From NCBI GenBank assembly GCA_964411665.1, contig CAYPMR010000003.1, positions 1-64,000 on the forward strand: a stretch of DNA of 64,000 nt, read 5' to 3'. The position numbers were made by a program, and so were the translations under genes. The stretch is from CALFCE01 sp964411665. Lineage in GTDB: Bacteria > Pseudomonadota > Gammaproteobacteria > Granulosicoccales > Granulosicoccaceae. Shown here piece by piece: positions 24,742 to 33,778 of this stretch. The stretch's first letter is position 1; every line of letters begins with the position of its first letter. Below the pieces are notes generated by a model that saw only the letters and a program-made list of their open reading frames with translations, was not told where the DNA came from and searched no databases.

Positions 24742-27700
24742 TTGGCTGCTTCATCCGATCAGGTACTACGACAGATTCTGCGTGAAAACCAGTATGTTGA
24801 TGAACGTGTTCTGCTGCAGCAACTGGTAGAAGAATCGAACATCCCCGATAGTCTGCGTTCCAATATATCGATACGCACGCAGGATATTGTCACACAGGTC
24901 AGAGAAAGTTCTGATCCGGTATTAATGGAGAGTTTTCTGGCTCAGTACGGGCTCAGCACCAGTGAGGGTGTCGCTTTGATGTGTCTTGCCGAAGCACTAC
25001 TGCGAGTACCAGACAATCAAACAGTTGATGCTTTGATTCACGACAAGATATCGCCCGCCAATTGGGGCAAGCATTTGGGCCAATCCAGCTCGTCCATGGT
25101 CAATGCATCCACCTGGGCACTCATGCTAACCGGCACTGTAATCGCAGATGAACCCGACGGCATCGTCGGCAACTTGCGAGGCATTGTTCGACGACTTGGT
25201 GAACCAGTTATACGAACAGCTGTAAATCAGGCCATTCGAGAGCTCGGAAATCAATTTGTACTGGGCGAGAATATCGATCAGGCAATTCAAAACTCCGAAC
25301 CTGCAGTCAATGCAGGATTCAGTTATTCCTACGACATGCTCGGTGAAGCAGCTCTGACCGACGCAGACGCCAAACGCTATCATCTGTCCTACTCCGAAGC
25401 CATTGCCGCACTCGGCAAATACTGTCAATTCGACACTGTGGCTGAAAACCCTGGCATATCGGTAAAACTCTCTGCTCTTTTTGCACGTTATGAGTTTCGA
25501 CAAAAAGAGCTGGTAATGGTTGAACTGGTTTCACGCACCCGCTCTCTGGCTATGCTCGCCAAATCGGCAAACATGGGGTTCAATATTGATGCAGAAGAAG
25601 CGGATCGTCTTGATCTGTCCCTGGATGTTATCGAAGCTGTGCTGGAATCACCGGGTTTGGCAGACTGGGATGGTTTTGGCATTGTTGTTCAGGCCTACTC
25701 CAAACGCGCCAGCTTCGTGATTGACTGGCTGTACGATCTCGCCGTTCGGCTTGATCGACGCATTATGGTCCGATTGGTTAAAGGCGCTTATTGGGACACA
25801 GAGATTAAACGTGCACAAGTGGAAGGTTTCGAGGGCTACCCGGTTTTTACCCGCAAGGAAAACACCGACATTTCCTATATATGCTGTGCAAAGAAATTGT
25901 TGGGTATGGTTGATCGCATTTATCCACAATTTGCTACCCACAATGCACATACCGTCGCAGCTGTTCATGAACTAGCCAAAGACTCCGTACATGGCAATCA
26001 TGCCGTGTACGAATTTCAGCGCCTGCACGGTATGGGAGATACGCTGCATAAACTATTTCACAAGCAACATGACACCCGCTGTCGAATCTATGCGCCGGTA
26101 GGTGCCCATGAAGACTTGCTGGCGTATCTGGTGCGCCGTTTGCTGGAAAACGGCGCGAATAGCTCGTTCGTCAATCAACTGGTTGACGAGAGTATTTCTC
26201 CACAAGAGATAGCAACCGATCCGTTTACTCGATTGCTTGACGCAATTTACTCCACAGACAATTCGCAAGACTTTTCGATATCGCATCCGGGCATCCCGCT
26301 GCCATGCGACCTTTATGCACCTGAGCGTTTAAATTCTAACGGCCTGGACTTCAATGACCCGATCGCTGTACAGCGCATTACTGATCAGCGAAGAAATTTC
26401 GACAACATGCAATGGTATGCCGCCCCGATGTTGCCGGGCTATCGCGAAAGCACGAAACCAGTACCTGTTGACAGCGCACTGATAAAAAACCCCGCAACTG
26501 GCGAAACTGTCGGATTTTATGCGCAGGCCACTGAATCACACATCGAAGAAGCCTTTCAAAATGCATCCAAGGGCTTCGATGCATGGCGAACAACGCCCGT
26601 AGGCGAACGAGCCAGCTGCCTGTTAAAAATTGCAGACCTATACGAGCAAAACACGGCTGAATTAATAGAACTGACTTGTCGTGAAGCAGGAAAAACAATT
26701 GATGACAGCATTGCTGAAATACGTGAAGCGGTAGATTTCTTACGCTACTACGCAAGCGAAGCGCAGAAACTATTAAGTGATTCAGCCACTGTTAAATGGC
26801 GACCACTGGGCACCTTCGTCTGCATCTCGCCGTGGAACTTTCCATTAGCTATTTACAGCGGTCAAATAGCAGCAGCATTGGTCAGCGGTAATTGCGTTAT
26901 AGCCAAGCCTGCTGAACAAACTCCATTGATTGCAGCCCGTGCCATAGCACTGATGCACGAGGCCGGCATTCCGGAGTTTGCGCTGCAACTATTACCAGGT
27001 GATGGCAGCAGCGTGGGTGCAGCACTGACCAGCCATCCGCAGGTCAGTGGCATTTGTTTTACAGGATCGACCGCCACAGCCCGGAACATAAACCAGGCTT
27101 TGGCGCAGAACGCATCTGAAAACCCACCGTTGATTGCAGAGACAGGTGGCATCAATGCAATGATTGTCGATTCCACTGCTCTACCCGAACAAGCAGTACA
27201 GGATATTATCGACTCGTCTTTCAGAAGCGCAGGACAGCGTTGCTCTGCATTGCGGCTCCTTTGTGTTCAGTCAGATGTAGCTGAAAAAATTATCACCATG
27301 CTCAAGGGTGCAATGGACATGCTGGTTGTTGATGACCCAACATACCTGCATACCGATTGTGGGCCCGTGATAAATGATGATGCCCATAAACATATTTTCG
27401 AATACTGCCAGTCACTAAAAAAACAAGGCAAACTGCTTCACCAGTCATCACTGTCCGAAAAAGCACCATCGGATGGAAATTTCATTTTGCCGTCGCTGTT
27501 TAAAATCAACAGTATCAATGACGTCGAGCGCGAAATATTCGGCCCTGTCTTACATCTTTTTGAATTTGACGGAGATGAAATTTCAGACGTTGTCGAGGCG
27601 ATCAATTCATTAGGTTACGGATTGACTTTCGGGTTACACACACGCGTTGATGAAAGGGTACAGGATATTTCAGACTCGGTAAGTGTTGGAAACCTGTATA

Positions 27701-28665
27701 TCAATCGCAATCAGATTGGTGCAGTTGTTGGATCGCAACCGTTTGGCGGACACGCACTATCCGGCACAGGGCCCAAAGCCGGAGGGCCACATTATTTATT
27801 ACGATTTATGCAATGGGTCACGCCGTATTCAGGCACACACAAAAATACGCCTGTATCTGAAGTGTCAGCTGCGGCAAACACCGCAGCGATCCAGAAAATT
27901 ATCGATCAGGCTCAACAACAAGTCGAGAGCCGCCCTGCAGGGCAAGCAGCTCTGCTAGAAGCTTCGTTAACGAATGCAAGTAAGACTAACAAGACAAACA
28001 GCATCGATCATCGGTCATTATTTACCGCTTTACTCGAAAATGCTGATTTCATCAATGCGCTACCACAGTTTTCAACTAGCGAAAATAGTGAAAACCTGCT
28101 GCAACTAGGCAGCATGCTGGATACACATTTTCATCCGACAATAGATTTACCCGGTCCTACTGGTGAAAGCAACCGATTGTCGATGTTACCAGCCGGTACC
28201 GCGCTGGTCATTGGTCGTGGTGACGTTACAGAATTGATCATGTTTATACTGGCGCTTTTGTCAGCGGGTAATGCAGTTGTTGTCATTGATAAATCTGTTA
28301 ACGCTGGGATAGGCAAAACTCTACACACTGCCCTGAAAGCTGCCTTGAAGACTGCTGATAAGAGTAACAACAGTGACACCAATGAGGCTAGTGAAGAGCA
28401 TGCCTATAAGATATTACTTACCACCATCGACACTGAGCTGCATGCAGAAGATCTGGATGCGTTGACTGGCTATCACGTTCTGTGTTTTTCCGGCAGACAA
28501 GATGAAATTGTCAGCTATAGAAAGATGCTTGCAAAAAAGGAAGGTGAAATCATCCCGCTTATAGTCTCCGCAGGCGATATTTGCCCGATGATTCGTGAGA
28601 CAACACTCTGCATTGATACAACTGCTGCCGGCGGCAACGCTTCGTTACTGGCAGAAACGATTTAA
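24742..28665 (+). CDS. putA: Bifunctional proline dehydrogenase / delta-1-pyrroline-5-carboxylate dehydrogenase
   Basis: Oxidises proline to glutamate in two steps at the membrane surface. The FAD-dependent PRODH barrel spans ~130-520 with LVKGAYWDTEIKRAQ (~343) and YAPVGAHEDLLAYLVRRLLENGANSSF (~450; shown in part). The NAD-dependent P5C dehydrogenase spans ~555-1010 with SPWNFPLAI, FTGSTATARN, ETGG (Glu ~800) and AGQRCSALR (catalytic Cys ~834). The C-terminal ALDH-like domain and lid end in TTAAGGNASLL, as in long PutA proteins. The N-terminus begins directly with the arm region, without the ribbon-helix-helix DNA-binding domain of E. coli PutA. A TTG at 24742, with GGGG 7 nt upstream, is my start (1307 residues); a TTG at 24676 is possible. 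Confidence 0.92.
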   Translation: MAASSDQVLRQILRENQYVDERVLLQQLVEESNIPDSLRSNISIRTQDIVTQVRESSDPVLMESFLAQYGLSTSEGVALMCLAEALLRVPDNQTVDALIHDKISPANWGKHLGQSSSSMVNASTWALMLTGTVIADEPDGIVGNLRGIVRRLGEPVIRTAVNQAIRELGNQFVLGENIDQAIQNSEPAVNAGFSYSYDMLGEAALTDADAKRYHLSYSEAIAALGKYCQFDTVAENPGISVKLSALFARYEFRQKELVMVELVSRTRSLAMLAKSANMGFNIDAEEADRLDLSLDVIEAVLESPGLADWDGFGIVVQAYSKRASFVIDWLYDLAVRLDRRIMVRLVKGAYWDTEIKRAQVEGFEGYPVFTRKENTDISYICCAKKLLGMVDRIYPQFATHNAHTVAAVHELAKDSVHGNHAVYEFQRLHGMGDTLHKLFHKQHDTRCRIYAPVGAHEDLLAYLVRRLLENGANSSFVNQLVDESISPQEIATDPFTRLLDAIYSTDNSQDFSISHPGIPLPCDLYAPERLNSNGLDFNDPIAVQRITDQRRNFDNMQWYAAPMLPGYRESTKPVPVDSALIKNPATGETVGFYAQATESHIEEAFQNASKGFDAWRTTPVGERASCLLKIADLYEQNTAELIELTCREAGKTIDDSIAEIREAVDFLRYYASEAQKLLSDSATVKWRPLGTFVCISPWNFPLAIYSGQIAAALVSGNCVIAKPAEQTPLIAARAIALMHEAGIPEFALQLLPGDGSSVGAALTSHPQVSGICFTGSTATARNINQALAQNASENPPLIAETGGINAMIVDSTALPEQAVQDIIDSSFRSAGQRCSALRLLCVQSDVAEKIITMLKGAMDMLVVDDPTYLHTDCGPVINDDAHKHIFEYCQSLKKQGKLLHQSSLSEKAPSDGNFILPSLFKINSINDVEREIFGPVLHLFEFDGDEISDVVEAINSLGYGLTFGLHTRVDERVQDISDSVSVGNLYINRNQIGAVVGSQPFGGHALSGTGPKAGGPHYLLRFMQWVTPYSGTHKNTPVSEVSAAANTAAIQKIIDQAQQQVESRPAGQAALLEASLTNASKTNKTNSIDHRSLFTALLENADFINALPQFSTSENSENLLQLGSMLDTHFHPTIDLPGPTGESNRLSMLPAGTALVIGRGDVTELIMFILALLSAGNAVVVIDKSVNAGIGKTLHTALKAALKTADKSNNSDTNEASEEHAYKILLTTIDTELHAEDLDALTGYHVLCFSGRQDEIVSYRKMLAKKEGEIIPLIVSAGDICPMIRETTLCIDTTAAGGNASLLAETI

Positions 28666-28679
28666 GAGTGACATACAGA

Positions 28680-30029
28680 ATGAAAAACTCAAATTTCCTA
28701 AAAGAAAATAATGCCCGCCACTTCTGGCACCCGATGACCTCACCCGAGGATAGTCAAAGCACTCCACCAAAAATCATCATCGAGTCAGAAGGTGTCCGTA
28801 TCAAAGACATCGACGGACACACACTGGTAGATGCAGTCGGCGGATTGTGGAATGTCAATTTGGGGTTTTCATGTCAGCCGGTAAAGGATGCGATAGCAGC
28901 TCAACTGGATAAACTGCCCTATTATACCACTTTTCGTGGAGCCACTAACGATGCCGCCATAGAACTTTCCTGTGAACTTGCGGATTTTTTTGCAGCAGAT
29001 GGTTTGAGTCGCGCTTTTTACACATCAGGCGGATCCGACTCCATAGAAACCGCGCTTCGACTTGCACGCCAGTATCACAAATTACGTGGCAACTCAGGCC
29101 GAACCAAATTTCTAAGCTTGAAAAAGGGCTATCACGGAACACACTATGGTGGCGCCAGTATTAACGGTAACGCCAATTTTCGTACTGCTTATGAGCCGTT
29201 GATGTCAGGTTGTTTTCATATACCTGCACCCTACACGTATCGCAATCCGTTCAATGAATCCGACCCGCAAAAACTGGCGCAACTGTGTGTAGCTGCACTA
29301 GAAAACGAAATAGAGTTCCAGGGTCCGGATACGATAGCTGCGATGATCATGGAACCAATACTAGGCGCCGGCGGTGTTATTCCACCCCACCCCTCTTTTG
29401 CACCGATGGTATGCGACATTTGTGATCGCTACGGTATTTTATTAATCAGTGATGAAGTCATTACCGCATATGGCCGCACCGGAGCATGGTCAGGTGCACG
29501 GCTTTGGGGTATTCAACCGGACATAATGTGTACCGCCAAAGCAATAACCAACGGTTACTTTCCCTTTGGCGCGGTTATGTTGGGCGATAAAATGGTTGAA
29601 GCTTTTGAGGACAACCCAAACGCAAAAATTGGGCATGGCTATACCTACTCAGGTCATCCGGTTGGCGCCGCTGCGGCTTTGGCCTGCCTTGCAGAAACAA
29701 AACGTCTCAATGTCATTGAAAATGCAAGTGCACGTGGCACGCAACTCTACCAGGGATGTCAGGACTTAATGAAAAAGCACAACTTAGTTGGGGATGTTCG
29801 TGGTGGCTACGGACTAATGACTGCTATTGAATTAGTCAGCGACCGCGAAAACAAAACTCCGATTAGCAGTGACCAGGCAGCTATAGTGCAAGAGACTGCT
29901 TACCAAAGCGGCGCTATGCTGCGTATTTCCGGACCCAATGTAATTTTATCGCCTCCACTTATACTGCAAGAGTCAGATGTAACCATCATACTTAAGGCTC
30001 TTGACGATGGCTTAACTGCTGCAAGATAA
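28680..30029 (+). CDS. Class III aminotransferase (omega-amino acid / diamine : pyruvate type)
   Basis: A PLP-dependent transaminase of about 450 residues. Visible are NARHFWHPMTSP, YTSGGSDSIETALRLARQYH, GYHGTHYGG, the Asp that holds the PLP pyridine nitrogen in LISDEVITAYGRTG, and the Schiff-base Lys (~287) in MCTAKAITNGYFPFGAV. This pattern is close to beta-alanine-, taurine- or putrescine-pyruvate aminotransferases. ATG 28680 is preferred; a GTG at 28668, 2 bp after the putA stop, is in frame. The near-contiguity with putA suggests a proline / omega-amino-acid catabolic operon. Confidence 0.88.
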   Translation: MKNSNFLKENNARHFWHPMTSPEDSQSTPPKIIIESEGVRIKDIDGHTLVDAVGGLWNVNLGFSCQPVKDAIAAQLDKLPYYTTFRGATNDAAIELSCELADFFAADGLSRAFYTSGGSDSIETALRLARQYHKLRGNSGRTKFLSLKKGYHGTHYGGASINGNANFRTAYEPLMSGCFHIPAPYTYRNPFNESDPQKLAQLCVAALENEIEFQGPDTIAAMIMEPILGAGGVIPPHPSFAPMVCDICDRYGILLISDEVITAYGRTGAWSGARLWGIQPDIMCTAKAITNGYFPFGAVMLGDKMVEAFEDNPNAKIGHGYTYSGHPVGAAAALACLAETKRLNVIENASARGTQLYQGCQDLMKKHNLVGDVRGGYGLMTAIELVSDRENKTPISSDQAAIVQETAYQSGAMLRISGPNVILSPPLILQESDVTIILKALDDGLTAAR

Positions 30030-30036
30030 AGCAAAT

Positions 30037-30064
30037 GACTAGAGGTTAAACACCACCTCTAGTC
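30037..30064 (+). terminator. Stem-loop after the aminotransferase gene
   Basis: GACTAGAGGT (30037-30046) and ACCTCTAGTC (30055-30064) form a perfect 10-bp stem with an 8-nt loop, 7 bp after the stop. No T-run follows, so it may end transcription with help or protect the mRNA 3' end. Confidence 0.6.
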
Positions 30065-30176
30065 CAAACTACGTACATTCCAGTAGCTTCACAAAATTAC
30101 AAAGATTCTGATTTATAAATCTTGTGTTTTGACCGATACCAATTTGATATCAGTCATTTTTTTGGAGTTTTGGAAA

Positions 30177-31592
30177 GTGGATATTTACAGCATGTTAGGT
30201 CGCCTGGCCAAAGAAGACGGGTCGGATCTATACCTGGCAGCAGGAGCTCCGCCGTGTGCAAAATTCTCTGGTGTTCTCACTCCACTGCAAAAAGAACCCT
30301 TCAGTTCCGAAGATATTAAAAAAATTGCCTATGAGGTAATGAACGAAGATCAGCAACAGGAATTCGAGAAACTGCTCGAAATGAATCTCGCGATCTCGCC
30401 AAAGGGTATTGGTCGATTTCGAATAAACATCTTCTTACAACGAAATTCCATTTCGATGGTTTGCAGAAACATTCAAACAGAGATTCCCAATATTGATGAC
30501 CTGGGATTACCGGAAATACTTAAAGAAGTCGTTGAAGCCAAAAATGGCCTTGTGCTATTCGTCGGTGGTACTGGCTCAGGAAAGTCAACATCACTTGCTG
30601 CATTGATAGACCACAGAAACAAATTCAAGGGTGGTCACATCATCACGATCGAAGATCCAGTCGAATACATCCATAAACACAAGAAATGTATTGTCAATCA
30701 GCGAGAAGTTGGCGTTGACACATTAAGCTTTCACGATGCCTTGAAAAACACATTGCGTCAGGCACCAGATTTGATCCTGATAGGAGAAATTCGTGATCGT
30801 GAGACCATGGAACATTGTCTTGCATTCGCAGAAACCGGACACCTGGCTATATCGACCCTGCATGCCAACAACGCTAATCAGGCACTCGATAGAATTATCA
30901 ACTTTTTCCCTGAAGAGCGAAGACAGCAACTTCTGTCTGACATAGGTAACAACCTGCGAGCGATTGTTTCGCAACGCCTGGTACCAACTCTCGATGGTAA
31001 ACGGTGTGCGGCCATTGAAATTATGCTGGGTTCACACACTATCAAACAGATGATCATCAAAGGACAGCTCGACGATTTGAAAGAAACTATGGGCAAGTCT
31101 GAAAATATCGGTATGAAAACGTTCGACGGCGCACTTTATGATCTTGTCGTGCAGAAAAAAATTGCCATGGAAGAGGCGATAAAATTTGCCGACAGCGCCA
31201 ACAACCTGCGACTTCGTTTAAAGCTGAGTGGAGAGATTGAGGTTGAAGAAGAAGAAAGCCCGACGGACCTGCTGATGCGCGGCCAGGCACCAGCAGCTAA
31301 AGCAGATGAACAATCCGAGGAGCAAGAATCTGAAGAACAGGTTTCGATGGAATCGTTGCTGGCACAAGGCATTCCTGGAGCTGCACCTGCAGATCCTGCC
31401 GAAAATTCAGCAGCTGAAAAATCGCTTCCGGATAATGTAACCCCACTACCGACAGCTGATGAAGCACCACAAGCGCCACCATCAACAGCTGGCCTGTCAT
31501 TATCCATGGAAGCTGACCCCGGTGAAGAGCCACCTGAACCTGGTGACGACGAAGACGACATGGGCTCGATGGGTATGGGCAGGATCGGTTAA
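30177..31592 (+). CDS. pilU: PilU-type twitching motility ATPase with acidic C-terminal extension
   Basis: Hexameric retraction ATPase of type IV pili, acting on the cytoplasmic face. GGTGSGKST (Walker A), HIITIEDPVEYIHKHKKCIVNQREVG (Asp box, shown in part), LILIGEIRDRETM (Walker B) and LAISTLHANNANQALDRI (His box) are all present; the IHKHKK segment and AKEDGSDLYLAAGAPP opening point to PilU rather than PilT. GTG 30177, 9 nt after GGAG, aligns with the usual PilU N-terminus. The ATPase ends near residue 360; the last ~105 residues are a Glu/Ala/Pro-rich tail ending MGSMGMGRIG, absent from standard ~370-380-residue PilU. pilT is not adjacent. Confidence 0.88.
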   Translation: MDIYSMLGRLAKEDGSDLYLAAGAPPCAKFSGVLTPLQKEPFSSEDIKKIAYEVMNEDQQQEFEKLLEMNLAISPKGIGRFRINIFLQRNSISMVCRNIQTEIPNIDDLGLPEILKEVVEAKNGLVLFVGGTGSGKSTSLAALIDHRNKFKGGHIITIEDPVEYIHKHKKCIVNQREVGVDTLSFHDALKNTLRQAPDLILIGEIRDRETMEHCLAFAETGHLAISTLHANNANQALDRIINFFPEERRQQLLSDIGNNLRAIVSQRLVPTLDGKRCAAIEIMLGSHTIKQMIIKGQLDDLKETMGKSENIGMKTFDGALYDLVVQKKIAMEEAIKFADSANNLRLRLKLSGEIEVEEEESPTDLLMRGQAPAAKADEQSEEQESEEQVSMESLLAQGIPGAAPADPAENSAAEKSLPDNVTPLPTADEAPQAPPSTAGLSLSMEADPGEEPPEPGDDEDDMGSMGMGRIG

Positions 31593-31658
31593 ACACAACG
31601 GTACAGCTAAAACAGCTCCCAACGCACAGATAGAAAACGAGTTTCTACCTGCTTCAAA

Positions 31659-31708
31659 GAGTATTCAGCTAAAATGGAGCGCTTAAATTTCCTATTAGCT
31701 GAATACTC
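31659..31708. promoter_or_regulatory. Long inverted repeat (14-bp arms) upstream of the solute-binding protein gene
   Basis: GAGTATTCAGCTAA (31659-31672) and TTAGCTGAATACTC (31695-31708) are perfect reverse complements separated by 22 bp. The right arm ends 6 bp before the ATG at 31715. No T-run follows either arm, so it does not look like an intrinsic terminator; an operator or a translation-controlling hairpin covering the ribosome binding site is more likely. Confidence 0.6.
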
Positions 31709-31714
31709 CGTCAC

Positions 31715-33058
31715 ATGCGAAACATCACCATGTCGAAGGCAATCAAGTCTTCGCATCGCACCAATCCGATATTTTTATCGTTTCTGATTTTTGCTCTATA
31801 CAGCACTACCTCCAATGCAAATGGCATCGAAATCCAGGGCCGTTGTGCTGTGGTAGACACGGCCAACAATTCAGTTTCATCAGACCAGACTCCCTTGGAT
31901 CTGCGCATACTGGCAAACGATTTCCCCGCCCTGCACGCATTGACTGATTCCATGCAGGCCTGTGCACCAGAGAACGTAAATATTATTGCTCAACACACCC
32001 GCGAATACAGACAACTTCAAATTCCGGCACTGCAACAAACTCCAGCCGCTTTTGACATGGTTATGACTGGCAACAACGCAATAGTGCCATTACTAAACGA
32101 GGGCTTATTGCAACCGCTGGATGACTTGTTAAATCAATTTGCACCAAACCTTTCAGATACACAAAAGGTTCGTTTTAATGGACAAACTATGGCGGTCGCA
32201 TTCCTGGCTAATGCTCAGCATCTTTTTTATCGGCAAGATCTATTGGAAGAAGCCGGATTGAACCCACCAGAGACCATCAACGATATCTTGTCAGCTTGTA
32301 CAACACTTAAAAAAGCTGGCGTCGAGCACCCCTTTGCAGCTTCCTTTAAAGCAGGTTGGGATTTAGGACTTGAATTTATAAATTTCTATATTGGCAACGG
32401 TGGCGAATTCAGCACTAACAATAGTGACAACCTGATAGAGATCGATACCAGCGTAGCCAAAAAAGCTTTGGACAACATAAAAAGCCTGAGTGAATGCATG
32501 ACGCCAGACTTTCTGAGCCGAGGAATCAACGAAGTACAAGCATCCTGGCAAGGAGGGAATCACGCCATTGCAACACTATGGGGCTCACGTGCAACAGCCA
32601 TACTGGATGATGACACAACACTGGAAACCGTTCGACGGTCCACACGACTTGGTGGCGGTTTAAAAACCAATACCAAAACAGGCGATTCTATCGGGGTTGC
32701 AAGCACACTGTGGTGGGTAGGATTCGCACTACCTAAAACGGTTTCACCTGACAACGCGAATGCGGCAATGAAACTGTTATTCAATAAAACCATGGCCCAT
32801 GTTGTTGAGAAACATAACAACAAAGCCGTGTGGCTGATAAACGGCTACCAACCCGATAAAAACGCCGTTGGCGTTAACGCGACCGTCAATGACAAAGCGA
32901 CAGCCTACCCCAGTAACGCAACCATCAACCTGTTACACGAGGCAGCTGGGCAGGAATTGACTGATTTTCTAAAAGGTAACGAAGATGCCGATGTGGCCCT
33001 ACTGGATTTACTGGCAAGCTATCGCAGTAAAGCAGTTGCTGCCGGTTTTTCGAAATAG
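31715..33058 (+). CDS. Extracellular solute-binding protein, family 1 (sugar-type ABC)
   Basis: A periplasmic protein of 447 residues. The leader has a basic start and a hydrophobic core (NPIFLSFLIFALYSTTSNANG). The mature protein has the family 1 layout: opening DLRILANDFPALHAL, FDMVMTGNNAIVPLLNEGLLQPLDDLL, YRQDLLEEAGLNPPETINDIL and GWDLGLEFINFYIGNGGEFS. Such proteins bind oligosaccharides, polyols or similar solutes. No permease or ATPase genes are beside it, so it is an orphan in this window. ATG 31730 is an alternative start. A 14-bp-arm inverted repeat lies directly upstream. Confidence 0.82.
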   Translation: MRNITMSKAIKSSHRTNPIFLSFLIFALYSTTSNANGIEIQGRCAVVDTANNSVSSDQTPLDLRILANDFPALHALTDSMQACAPENVNIIAQHTREYRQLQIPALQQTPAAFDMVMTGNNAIVPLLNEGLLQPLDDLLNQFAPNLSDTQKVRFNGQTMAVAFLANAQHLFYRQDLLEEAGLNPPETINDILSACTTLKKAGVEHPFAASFKAGWDLGLEFINFYIGNGGEFSTNNSDNLIEIDTSVAKKALDNIKSLSECMTPDFLSRGINEVQASWQGGNHAIATLWGSRATAILDDDTTLETVRRSTRLGGGLKTNTKTGDSIGVASTLWWVGFALPKTVSPDNANAAMKLLFNKTMAHVVEKHNNKAVWLINGYQPDKNAVGVNATVNDKATAYPSNATINLLHEAAGQELTDFLKGNEDADVALLDLLASYRSKAVAAGFSK

Positions 33059-33199
33059 CTATAAATTAAATTCATCATTGACGGCTACGTCCAAGCCAAA
33101 GGGATGAATTTCTCCACACGCAACTATCGGCTGCCAAGTGCCAGAATGGTCATCCCAACGATCATTCAAAGTTAAGGAGAAATCCATCCAGAAAAGGCT

Positions 33200-33778
33200 C
33201 TATTTCAATCCGTCATCACCTTTAATGTCTTTTATCTCCAAACCACCGACACGTGGTAATGGACGGCCTGAGTCCGTGACTGCGATGGCTACGAGTATTT
33301 CATTTGCTCGTGGTGCATCATTGACACGAACTTCCATTCCATCAAAGTGAGAACGTACATACGCTGCATCCTTATGTCCCAGCGGGATGTCTAAAGGATG
33401 CCCCATTGCGCCTATTTTTTTCGATGATGGCACCAATGCAGCGCCTTTCTCTACAGTAGTTCGAAGCGGTTTACCCATACGCGGGTGCAAAATCGCAGCT
33501 GCATGTTCCAATTCGCCGTCTGCACCAACGAGTGCCGCCTTGCCGTAACTTTGTGCCTGTTCCGGCGCAATACCAAGTGCATCGACACATTTTTGCCCAA
33601 GCATCCCTCCCAACGTTGCACCGATCTCCATAAGCTCCTCAAGATCTTCCTGATACTTGCCTGCAAACGGGTTTTCAATAACCGCGATAGCAGCAGCACG
33701 CCTGGTAGGCGGGTCAATAGCTTTTCCAATTTCTATGTGTGTATCTTCAACGGTCGTTATGATCTTGCGAATTTTCAT
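33200..33778 (-). CDS. DUF1185 (amino acid synthesis family) protein, copy 2
   Basis: A 192-residue cytosolic protein of PF06684, labelled amino acid synthesis family without a proven reaction. It shares with its neighbour the blocks RRAAAIAVIENPFAGKYQ, YGKAALVGADGELEHAAA, GAALVPSSKKIGAMGHPLDIPLGHKDAAYVRSHFD (read in pieces) and VRVNDAPRANEILVAIAVTDSGRP. It overlaps copy 1 by 4 bp (ATGA) and is the last gene of the operon that includes the ring hydroxylase and the 6-hydroxynicotinate reductase homologue. The pairing suggests a heteromeric enzyme acting on a ring-cleavage or ring-reduction intermediate; that is inference. Confidence 0.82.
   Translation of the reverse strand: MKIRKIITTVEDTHIEIGKAIDPPTRRAAAIAVIENPFAGKYQEDLEELMEIGATLGGMLGQKCVDALGIAPEQAQSYGKAALVGADGELEHAAAILHPRMGKPLRTTVEKGAALVPSSKKIGAMGHPLDIPLGHKDAAYVRSHFDGMEVRVNDAPRANEILVAIAVTDSGRPLPRVGGLEIKDIKGDDGLK

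Noticed and set aside
31136..31561. A 141-codon minus-strand Ser-rich frame under the PilU tail
   Set aside because: It mirrors the Glu/Ala-rich codons of the extension and shows no protein features.
33103..33188. Inverted arms GATGAATTTCTCC / GGAGAAATCCATC between convergent genes
   Set aside because: One mismatch and a 60-bp loop; too long and weak to call a terminator or operator.
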